From: Gemmatimonadales bacterium
Lineage (GTDB): Bacteria > Gemmatimonadota > Gemmatimonadetes > Gemmatimonadales > GWC2-71-9
Assembly: GCA_030601605.1 (NCBI GenBank)
Contig: JAUVTI010000146.1
Coordinates: 1-5,155, forward strand
DNA length: 5,155 nucleotides
Reading direction: 5' to 3'
Of this stretch, positions 1 to 5,155 are shown piece after piece. Made by a program: the position numbers and the translations under genes. The stretch's first letter is position 1. Every line of letters begins with the position of its first letter. The notes beneath the pieces were generated by a model. That model had not been told where the DNA came from, did not search any database, and saw only the letters and a list, made by a program, of their open reading frames with translations.

Positions 1-1539
1 CCGGGGCAGGTAGTCCTGGTATGTCGCGGCCGTGAGGCGCGAGGCCACCCGCCCACCCTGCTGCCGCGCCACTTGCAGGAGCACGTCCCCCGTCTGGCGC
101 GTGTCGAACACCGCCTGCATCACGGGCTGCTGCAGGTTCCACACTCCGGCCCGCGGCTCGAAGTCGTTCCACTGCTCCAGCGGATCGTGGTCGGGCAGCA
201 CCAGATCTGCCTGCACGGCTACCTCGTCCAGGAACCGCGAGAAGCTCACCGTGAACCCGACTTGCTCCACTGCCGCGGCAAAATCCACCCCGGCCGGCGC
301 GGCGTGTGCCGGGTTCGCGCCATGCACGAACAGGACACCCACGGCTCCGTTCCGCATCTGGCGCGCCAGCTGGGCCAGGTCGGCGAAGCGGTCGCCACCA
401 GTAACGTTGAGGTCGGGGCCGAACAGCACCGTGCGCCCGACGTTGCCAGCCACGTAGTTGAGGATGTTGACCGCGGCCGCGGTCACGTGCGCCTGCTCGT
501 GCTGGGCACCCATGCCGCCGGCAAGGGCGAGGCTCGACTGCGCCGTGAACTCGCGCGCCAGACGCTCGATGCTCTCGGCCGGTACGCCCGTGCGCTCGGC
601 CACGGCCGCCGGAGCGTGTGCGTCCAGCAGTTCCTGAACGCGGAACAGGTCCCCCGGCCGCGTGGCCAGCCGCTCGTTCACGATGACGTGAGCGATCGCG
701 AGCGCCAGCAGAGCCTCGCTTCCCGGCACCGGAGCTATCCACTCGTCGGCGCTCATGCCGGTCATGCTCATGCGGGGCTCGATGTGGACGTAGCGCCCCA
801 TCTCGCCGTCGCGATAGCTGTGGCCCTCGGTGAATCCGCGCGACTGCTCGACCGGGCTCAGCCAGGTCTCGAGGAAGTCGACGCCGAACGAGAGGACGTA
901 GCGGGCCGCGGCCAGGTCATAGCTGGGCACCGCATCCGTACCGAAGACCTGCTGGTTCGCCGCCCGCAGCGCCTCGTACCCAAATGGCTCGTAGACGACC
1001 CGCGGCCCGGCGCCCATTGCGCGGAGCCACTCGTCCACCAACCGGCCGAAGCTGCCCGCCTCGTTCCCCGTGATGAACCGCACCTGGTCGGTCGACACCT
1101 GGCCCAGCCGATCCACGATGCGCTGGATCGCATCATCCCACGCTATCGGCTCGAGCTCGCCGTTCGCTCCCCGCGCCAGAGGCTGGCGTACCCTGTCGGG
1201 GTTGTACACGCCCTGGAGCGAGGCCTGCCCGCGCGCACACAGCTTGCCCTGGTTGATCGGGTGCTCGGGGTTCCCTTCCACCTTCACCACTCGGCCCTCG
1301 CGCACTCGCGCGTGGAGGCCGCACCCCGCCGGACACTCGCGACAGCTCGTCGCATATATCGTCGCGACGCCGGGAACCTGGTTCTCCGGGGGAACGAGGT
1401 AGGGGATGAGCTTCTCGACGCTGTCGCTCCCGCAGCCGGACAGCGCCACCGCCCCGCCACCGGTCACACCGAGGACCTTGAGGAACCGTCGCCGGTTCAT
1501 CTCCTGGGAGTTCGGTCCCGTGTTGGAGCGATCAGCCAT
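1..1539 (-). CDS. actB: ActB-like molybdopterin-oxidoreductase-family subunit of an Alternative Complex III-type quinol oxidase (3' end off window)
   Basis: Only the first 513 residues are visible; the gene runs off the left edge, and full ActB fusions are about twice as long. The N-terminus has a twin-arginine motif (NRRRFLK, residues 15-21), a hydrophobic stretch and a lipobox LSGC ending at C36, so a Tat-exported, lipid-anchored periplasmic protein is expected. A [4Fe-4S] motif of the DMSO-reductase superfamily follows: C66, C69, C73 and C101 (CX2CX3CX27C). The later part fits the pterin-binding fold, including GANPAHA and a VLPDHDPLEQW segment typical of this superfamily. No Cys, Ser or selenocysteine stands where a Mo ligand would be expected (about 183-190, YEPFGYEA). 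The family role is electron transfer inside a quinol:cytochrome c/oxidase complex. I chose the ATG at 1539, with GAGGG 3 nt upstream, over the ATG at 1500, whose AGGAG abuts it directly. The adjacent pentaheme cytochrome supports the Act assignment. A Qrc-like or other related complex remains possible. Confidence 0.75.
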   Translation of the reverse strand, partial: MADRSNTGPNSQEMNRRRFLKVLGVTGGGAVALSGCGSDSVEKLIPYLVPPENQVPGVATIYATSCRECPAGCGLHARVREGRVVKVEGNPEHPINQGKLCARGQASLQGVYNPDRVRQPLARGANGELEPIAWDDAIQRIVDRLGQVSTDQVRFITGNEAGSFGRLVDEWLRAMGAGPRVVYEPFGYEALRAANQQVFGTDAVPSYDLAAARYVLSFGVDFLETWLSPVEQSRGFTEGHSYRDGEMGRYVHIEPRMSMTGMSADEWIAPVPGSEALLALAIAHVIVNERLATRPGDLFRVQELLDAHAPAAVAERTGVPAESIERLAREFTAQSSLALAGGMGAQHEQAHVTAAAVNILNYVAGNVGRTVLFGPDLNVTGGDRFADLAQLARQMRNGAVGVLFVHGANPAHAAPAGVDFAAAVEQVGFTVSFSRFLDEVAVQADLVLPDHDPLEQWNDFEPRAGVWNLQQPVMQAVFDTRQTGDVLLQVARQQGGRVASRLTAATYQDYLPR

Positions 1540-1542
1540 CAG

Positions 1543-1547
1543 CCCTC
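1543..1547 (-). promoter_or_regulatory. Shine-Dalgarno for the ActB-like gene
   Basis: GAGGG lies 3 nt before the ATG at 1539. The spacing is slightly short but better than for the alternative ATG at 1500, where AGGAG touches the start codon. The site favours the longer N-terminus, with 13 residues ahead of the twin-arginine region. Confidence 0.4.
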
Positions 1548-1568
1548 GAAGCGCTCGTCGTCAGGCAT

Positions 1569-2153
1569 CTAGTAATGACAGACCGTACAGTCGGTGCTCA
1601 CTTCTTCCTTCTGGTGGCACGTGATGCACCACCCCATCTTCAGCGACGCGTACTTGTAGACCTGCGGCATCTCCTGGACCGGCCCATGACAGTCCTGGCA
1701 CTCCAGTTCCTTGTCCGACATCACATGCCGGTTGTGCGGGAACCGCACGAAGGGAGCGAGCTCGTGGATTTCGACCCACTCGATGGGCCGGCGCTCGTTC
1801 CAGTAGTCGCGCAGCTTCTGCACTTCGGGATTGCCGGAGCCGGCCAGGATGTGACAGCCCATGCAGGTGGAGACGGTTGGGAGCCCGGCGGAGGGGCTCA
1901 CCTCGGCCGCGAAGTGGCAATACCTGCAGTCCATCTCGTACTGGCCCGCGTGCACGTCGTGGCGGTAGAAAATCGGCTGGCGCGGGCCGGGGAGGCCGGT
2001 CGTGTCCACATCGACCGGCGCCTCGAACCCGCCCACGGCGGACGTATCCGCCTGGCCCTGGCCCTGGGCGGCGTCGGGCCGGCAGGACGGCAGCGACACA
2101 CCGAGTGCCGTCGCTCCCAGCACGCCGATCAGGATTCTAGCGCGTCTTTTCAT
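1569..2153 (-). CDS. actA: Pentaheme c-type cytochrome, ActA-like (cytochrome c3/c7-type fold)
   Basis: A 194-residue exported cytochrome with five CXXCH haem-binding motifs: C76-H80, C97-H101, C152-H156, C176-H180 and C189-H193. The last motif ends one residue before the C-terminus. Candidate distal haem ligands include H65, H68, H140 and H143, in FYRHDVH and FPHNRHV segments typical of class III multihaem cytochromes. The N-terminus is basic (KRRAR), then hydrophobic, ending in LPSC at residues 21-24, which reads as a lipoprotein signal; an uncleaved membrane anchor is the alternative. A Gly/Gln/Asp-rich linker precedes the first haem. In Alternative Complex III, ActA is a pentahaem subunit that takes electrons from the FeS chain of ActB and passes them on. 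The ActB-like gene follows after 29 bp, so co-transcription is likely. The ATG at 2153 is preceded by GCGAGG 3 nt upstream. The frame stays open to 2309 (TTG), but that extension would bury the signal peptide. The haem count is certain; the ActA name is inferred from context. Confidence 0.8.
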   Translation of the reverse strand: MKRRARILIGVLGATALGVSLPSCRPDAAQGQGQADTSAVGGFEAPVDVDTTGLPGPRQPIFYRHDVHAGQYEMDCRYCHFAAEVSPSAGLPTVSTCMGCHILAGSGNPEVQKLRDYWNERRPIEWVEIHELAPFVRFPHNRHVMSDKELECQDCHGPVQEMPQVYKYASLKMGWCITCHQKEEVSTDCTVCHY

Positions 2154-2315
2154 GAACCTCGCCGTGAGGCACGCCGCCGCTCCATCGGGTCGGGGCCAAC
2201 TCTGTCTTCTCGCACTGGACCGCTGGCAAAGAATCGGCCGCCGATAGGTGAAGCAAGAACGCTCGGTAGCGGCCGCCAGAAAAGATAGTCGAGGGGCAGC
2301 ACAGCACAACCAGCG
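2154..2315 (-). other. Intergenic gap between the methyltransferase and cytochrome genes
   Basis: This is the only non-coding stretch of note, 162 bp, in an otherwise tightly packed window. It is locally richer in A/T tracts than its surroundings. A perfect 5-bp stem with a 3-nt loop (ATCGG-CGG-CCGAT on the minus strand, 2233-2245) is followed by TCTTT; it is too short to call a terminator with confidence. The 8-mer CGGCCGCC occurs twice on the plus strand, at 2235-2242 and 2270-2277, 35 bp apart start to start. The gap probably carries the end of the upstream transcript and the promoter and leader of the cytochrome operon. Confidence 0.6.
2282..2309 (-). promoter_or_regulatory. Weak sigma-70-like promoter candidate for the ActA/ActB operon
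   Basis: On the minus strand TTGTGC (2304-2309) is separated by 16 nt from TATCTT (2282-2287). The matches to the consensus are 3/6 and 4/6, and the implied leader before the ActA start is over 100 nt. It lies in the only sizeable non-coding gap, which is the main reason to mention it. A match of this quality can occur by chance. Confidence 0.15.
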
Positions 2316-3041
2316 TCACCCGCGGCCCGTCCGCTCCAGGTAGCGCACCACCTCGATGCACATCGCCCGCACCAGTTTCGCCTCGCGGGCGTCCATCGGA
2401 GTGCGATGCACCATCTCGCGCACCGAGCGCATGATCTGCTCCGGGTTGCGCGTCTTGAAGAATTCGATGGCGGAGAGCGCGGCCTCCGCGTCCCCGAAGA
2501 TCCGCTCCAGGTCGGCCGCGGTCGCCGGGTCCGCCGCCTTACGCGGCGTCTTGAGGGGTTTCTCACCACGGGCCAGGTGCAGCTCGTAGGCCATGAGCGT
2601 GAACGCCTGAGCCAGGTTCAGGGCCTGGTACTCCGGGTTGGTGGGAACCACGATGCTGCGGTGACAGCGGTCCAGCTCCTCGTTGTTGAGGCCTCGATCC
2701 TCAGGACCAAGGACGAGGGCGGTGGGCCCCTCCTCGGCGGCGGCCCACAGCTCGGGCGCCGCCTCGCGCGGGCGCTGCGCGTTGCGCTTGGCCGTGCGCT
2801 GCCGTGCGGTCATCCCGGCCACGTGGGTGCAGTCGGCGAGCGCCTGGTCGAGATCGTCGAACATCCGGACCCGCTTGAGAATGTCGCCCGACTTGTGGGC
2901 GATCCCCTCGATGCGCCGCGCCTCGTACTCCTCGGGCGCAACGAGCCGGAGGTCGCGCAGCTCGAAATTCTTCATTGCGCGCACCACGCCGGCGATGTTC
3001 ACGAGGTCCTGCGTGCGGACCAGCACCACTACCAGGCTCAC
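2316..3041 (-). CDS. trmJ: SpoU/TrmH-family RNA 2'-O-methyltransferase, probably tRNA (Cm32/Um32) methyltransferase TrmJ
   Basis: A 241-residue SPOUT-class methyltransferase, close to the usual TrmJ length of about 245. The family transfers a methyl group from S-adenosylmethionine to a ribose 2'-OH; TrmJ acts on nucleotide 32 of the tRNA anticodon loop in the cytoplasm. Motif 1 is visible as LVRTQDLVNIAGVVRAMKNF (residues 7-26, with N15 and R21). Motif 2 is ALVLGPEDRGLNNEEL (about 108-123). Motif 3 is PEYQALNLAQAFTLMAYEL (136-154), which forms part of the knotted SAM site. The C-terminal helical part (FFKTRNPEQIMRSVREM and onward) matches the TrmJ-type dimerisation extension and argues against the shorter TrmL. 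The start is a GTG overlapping the kinase stop (GTGA), with a near-perfect GGAGGTGA Shine-Dalgarno sequence. It is the last gene of a three-gene overlapping set. The family call is firm; nucleotide-32 specificity is inferred. Confidence 0.85.
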   Translation of the reverse strand: MSLVVVLVRTQDLVNIAGVVRAMKNFELRDLRLVAPEEYEARRIEGIAHKSGDILKRVRMFDDLDQALADCTHVAGMTARQRTAKRNAQRPREAAPELWAAAEEGPTALVLGPEDRGLNNEELDRCHRSIVVPTNPEYQALNLAQAFTLMAYELHLARGEKPLKTPRKAADPATAADLERIFGDAEAALSAIEFFKTRNPEQIMRSVREMVHRTPMDAREAKLVRAMCIEVVRYLERTGRG

Positions 3042-4057
3042 GTCACCTCCGCTCCCTCGACCGCGACGCCCTCCGCCGAGAAGCCCGCGCTGAGCACCTC
3101 CGCCTCCGCCGCCGTCACGGCCTCGGACACCGCGGCGCGATCATCCGGTGAGCAGAACACGACCATGCAGCCGCCCGCCCCGGCGCCGGTTGCCTCCAGC
3201 CCCCCCGCGCCCGCGGCCCGCGCGGCGTCCTCTATGTCCCGTGTCTTCTGCGTCGCGATCGTCGCGTCGAGCCGCTGCTGCTGTCTCCAGTTTTCGTCCA
3301 CCAGAGACGCCAGCTCCTTCCAGTCTCCCGCCTCGAGCGCACCCGCCGCCGGCGCCGCTAGGTCACGCATCGTGTGCAGTGTCTCGGTGACCGTCGCCTC
3401 ACCTCCCGAGTACGCCTGCCACACGCGCTCGTGAGTGGCCGACGAGAAGTGGGAGTGTCCGGTATAGACCAGGATCATGTGCGCCTCGAGGTCGCGCGCG
3501 GCGTCCTCATCGAGCGCGAGCCGCCGCGCCTGCACGGCGTTCTCCGAGAAGGTGAGCTCGTGGAAGCCGCCCAGCGCGGCGGAGTACTGGTCCTGCCGCC
3601 CGCCCATGAGGCGCAGCTCCTGCGTTTCGAGCTGGAATCCCATCTCGGCGAGCTCCTCGGGCGAGAACGGCTCCTCCCGCAGTCGCGACAGCCCCGCCAG
3701 CAGCGCCACGCCGAGCGCCCCGGACGCGCCGAGCCCCGAGCCGGAAGGCGCGTCGGAGCGGGAGAGGATCTCAACTCCACCGGTCACGGGAAGCATGTTG
3801 AGCGCTGCCTTGTGCAGATCCAACTTGCCGTCGTAGGTGACGGCGTCCAACGCCTGGATCGTAACGTGCTCCATCAGGTCCTGGGCGTTGAGGCGGATCG
3901 TGTTTCCCCGCTTGCCCATCAGGAACTCCACGTGCACGCGGAGGTCGATCGCGGCGTTCACGACTGCGCCACCTTCCCGATCCGCGAACTCAGGCACGTC
4001 GGTCCAACCCCCCGCGAAGTCGATCCGCGTCGGCACCCGGCTGCGGACGCTCTTCAT
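3038..4057 (-). CDS. GHMP-family sugar kinase (COG2605/HddA-like), substrate unknown
   Basis: A 339-residue ATP-dependent small-molecule kinase of the galacto-/homoserine/mevalonate/phosphomevalonate superfamily. Motif 1 is PTRIDFAGGWTDVP (9-22), the hallmark of the COG2605 branch, which includes D-glycero-D-manno-heptose 7-phosphate kinase HddA and the kinase domain of fucokinases. The ATP-binding loop is PSGSGLGAS (104-112). GGRQDQYSAALGG (152-164) carries the likely catalytic D156. The glycine-rich third motif is TGAGAGGCMVVF (about 290-301). The length is typical for the branch. I chose the ATG at 4057, whose ATGA overlaps the stop of the upstream binding-protein gene. A GTG at 4081 would add eight residues but has no Shine-Dalgarno sequence. 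No heptose or fucose pathway partner is visible in the window, so a specific substrate is not assigned. Tight coupling to a binding protein and a tRNA methyltransferase gives no clear pathway. Confidence 0.8.
   Translation of the reverse strand: MKSVRSRVPTRIDFAGGWTDVPEFADREGGAVVNAAIDLRVHVEFLMGKRGNTIRLNAQDLMEHVTIQALDAVTYDGKLDLHKAALNMLPVTGGVEILSRSDAPSGSGLGASGALGVALLAGLSRLREEPFSPEELAEMGFQLETQELRLMGGRQDQYSAALGGFHELTFSENAVQARRLALDEDAARDLEAHMILVYTGHSHFSSATHERVWQAYSGGEATVTETLHTMRDLAAPAAGALEAGDWKELASLVDENWRQQQRLDATIATQKTRDIEDAARAAGAGGLEATGAGAGGCMVVFCSPDDRAAVSEAVTAAEAEVLSAGFSAEGVAVEGAEVT
3043..3050 (-). promoter_or_regulatory. Strong Shine-Dalgarno fixing the GTG start of the TrmJ gene
   Basis: GGAGGTGA on the minus strand sits inside the last codons of the kinase gene. 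The GGAGG core ends 4 nt before the GTG at 3041. It supports the non-ATG start and the 4-bp GTGA overlap, and suggests independent or re-initiating ribosome loading on the methyltransferase. Confidence 0.7.
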
Positions 4058-5155
4058 CGCTCCGGCTGTTGGATCCGCCACCGGGTGATGTCGGCGAGCT
4101 CACCTCGAAGATCGGGCGGGTCCGCTCGCACCCGGCGGTTCACGCCCTGCAGCCCGCGCGCGTGATAGAGCCACGTGACGGGGTGGTCCTCCGCCAGGAC
4201 GCGTTGTGCCTCACCCCACGCCTCTGTGAGCGCCTCCTCCGAGGCCGCGTCGCGCACGGCGGTGAGCGCCGCATCGAACCGGTCGCTCTCGTAACCGGCG
4301 TAGGCCAGCGGGCCCGGATCCTGCCCGTCGAACAGCGCCGCCACGTACCCCAGTGAGAGATCACCCGGTACCCCCGTGACCAGCGCGTCGAAGTCCCGCT
4401 CCGGCCCCTGAGCCGTGGCCAGGAAGGTGGCCAGCTCGAGCTGCCGGATCGTGACATCGGCGCCTACGGCCCCAAGCTGGGCCTGGATCATCTGCTCCAG
4501 AGCGTTCTCCCCGCTGCCGACCGTGAGCAGATCGAACTCGAGTCGCCGCCCTTCGCGCTCGCGCACGCCGTCGGCGCCGGGCAGCCAGCCGGCCTCCTCC
4601 AGCAACTCCCGCGCCGCCACCGGATCGTGCGGCACACGGGGCACCGGCGCGTACCACGGATGCGCCGGCAGCACCGGTCCCTCGGCCACGGTCGCGAACC
4701 CGTACAGCGAGGCGTCAACCATGAGTTGCCGATCCAGCGCCAGCGTGAGCGCCCGGCGCACCCCGGAATCGTCGAACGGTTCGCGCCTCAGATTCCAGAT
4801 CACCCCGTAGGAGAGGAGGACGGGGTAGTCCACCGCGCGCAGCTCGGGGTCCTCCTCCACGAACTCGGCGTGGGCCGGGCTGATCCCGGCGAAGTCGAGC
4901 TCGCCCGAGGTGAGCGCCGCGAGCTTGGTGGCCGGCTCGTCCACCACGGTCACCACGAACCGCTCCAGCGCCGCGCGCCCAAGTGATGCCGGGAACGCCT
5001 CGAAGCGCCGGAACACCCAGCGCTGGTTGGCCCGGTACTCCACGAACGCGAACGGCCCATTCCCCACGGGCGCGCGGTTGAACTCGGCGCGCCGAATGTC
5101 CGCGGGCGTGACTCCTTCGAAACGGTGCGCGGGGAGGATGGCGAGGTCGGTGAGC
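4054..5155 (-). CDS. ABC-transporter extracellular solute (peptide)-binding protein, SBP_bac_5 family (5' end off window)
   Basis: The visible C-terminal 366 residues start mid-protein at the right edge, so the signal peptide and first lobe are missing. The family binds oligopeptides, nickel or other solutes outside the cytoplasmic membrane and delivers them to an ABC permease. Evidence includes an ILPAHRFEGVTPADIR segment and FNRAPVGNGPFAFVEY (visible residues about 25-40), equivalent to the common PVGTGPY motif. Next come KLAALTSGELDFAGISP and the domain-crossing FDDSGVRRALTLALDRQ, the usual 'VRRALALAIDR' signature. The later AARELLEEAGW segment and the C-terminal lobe are also typical. The stop TGA overlaps the kinase ATG. 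No permease or ATPase gene lies downstream, where one is often found; such genes could be upstream, off the window. The family is confident, the ligand unknown. Confidence 0.85.
   Translation of the reverse strand, partial: LTDLAILPAHRFEGVTPADIRRAEFNRAPVGNGPFAFVEYRANQRWVFRRFEAFPASLGRAALERFVVTVVDEPATKLAALTSGELDFAGISPAHAEFVEEDPELRAVDYPVLLSYGVIWNLRREPFDDSGVRRALTLALDRQLMVDASLYGFATVAEGPVLPAHPWYAPVPRVPHDPVAARELLEEAGWLPGADGVREREGRRLEFDLLTVGSGENALEQMIQAQLGAVGADVTIRQLELATFLATAQGPERDFDALVTGVPGDLSLGYVAALFDGQDPGPLAYAGYESDRFDAALTAVRDAASEEALTEAWGEAQRVLAEDHPVTWLYHARGLQGVNRRVRADPPDLRGELADITRWRIQQPER

Noticed and set aside
1367..1376. Small palindrome-like CGTCGCGACG run, and similar GC-rich palindromes
   Set aside because: They lie inside coding sequence and are what GC-rich codon usage produces by chance.
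73..1572. A 499-codon open frame on the plus strand
   Set aside because: It lies antisense to the ActB-like gene, in register with its codons. Its translation is rich in Arg, His and Val with no recognisable domain, while the minus frame has a signal peptide, FeS motif and family motifs. Long antisense frames are common in GC-rich genes.
2233..2245. Hairpin as an intrinsic terminator of the right-hand operon
   Set aside because: The stem is only 5 bp and the T-run after it is interrupted, so it is mentioned only within the intergenic entry.
2154..2309. N-terminal extension of the cytochrome gene to a TTG at 2309
   Set aside because: The extra 52 residues are Arg/Ser/Ala-rich with no conserved look. 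They would bury a clear signal peptide that begins at the ATG at 2153, which has its own Shine-Dalgarno-like sequence.
2406..3434. A 342-codon open frame on the plus strand
   Set aside because: It spans antisense to two well-supported genes (TrmJ and the kinase), changes character across their junction into an Ala/Ser/Pro-rich run, and has no family features.
4058..4081. Upstream GTG start for the kinase
   Set aside because: There is no Shine-Dalgarno sequence ahead of it, and family members start close to the first motif. The ATG at 4057 gives the common ATGA overlap with the upstream stop.
3374..4165. A 263-codon open frame on the plus strand
   Set aside because: It is antisense to the kinase and the end of the binding-protein gene. 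There is no recognisable motif, and the composition is that of a shadow frame.

Overview
The window is GC-rich (roughly two-thirds G+C by eye) and densely coded. Every gene I can support is on the minus strand, so transcription runs from right to left. The gene families and composition suggest an environmental bacterium with a multiheme, Alternative-Complex-III-type electron transport chain. Gemmatimonadota or a similar phylum is my best guess, but nothing in the window fixes the taxonomy.

Right-hand block (about 2316-5155). Three genes overlap by 4 bp at each junction. The C-terminal part of an extracytoplasmic peptide/solute-binding protein of the SBP_bac_5 family, cut by the right edge, is followed by a GHMP-family sugar kinase resembling COG2605/HddA. 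Next comes a SpoU/TrmH-family tRNA 2'-O-methyltransferase, most likely TrmJ. The junctions are ATGA (binding protein to kinase) and GTGA (kinase to methyltransferase), which implies translational coupling. The shared role of the three proteins is not obvious.

Intergenic gap (2154-2315). This 162-bp stretch is the only non-coding region of any size. It holds a weak promoter-like pair, a short perfect hairpin and a repeated 8-mer. It probably separates the right-hand operon from the respiratory genes.

Left-hand block (1-2153). A small pentaheme c-type cytochrome with a lipoprotein-like signal peptide (ActA-like) is followed after 29 bp by a Tat-exported molybdopterin-oxidoreductase-family protein (ActB-like), which runs off the left edge. 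In Alternative Complex III, ActA and ActB form the periplasmic electron-transfer arm of a quinol oxidase that passes electrons to cytochrome c or a terminal oxidase. The remaining act genes would be expected just left of this window.

The most notable point is that the ActB-like protein keeps a complete four-cysteine FS0 iron-sulfur motif and has a classical Tat signal with a lipobox. As I recall them, textbook ActB proteins lack these cysteines and carry a long variant Tat leader. I see no obvious Mo-ligating residue. No mobile elements, CRISPR arrays, tRNA or rRNA genes were seen.
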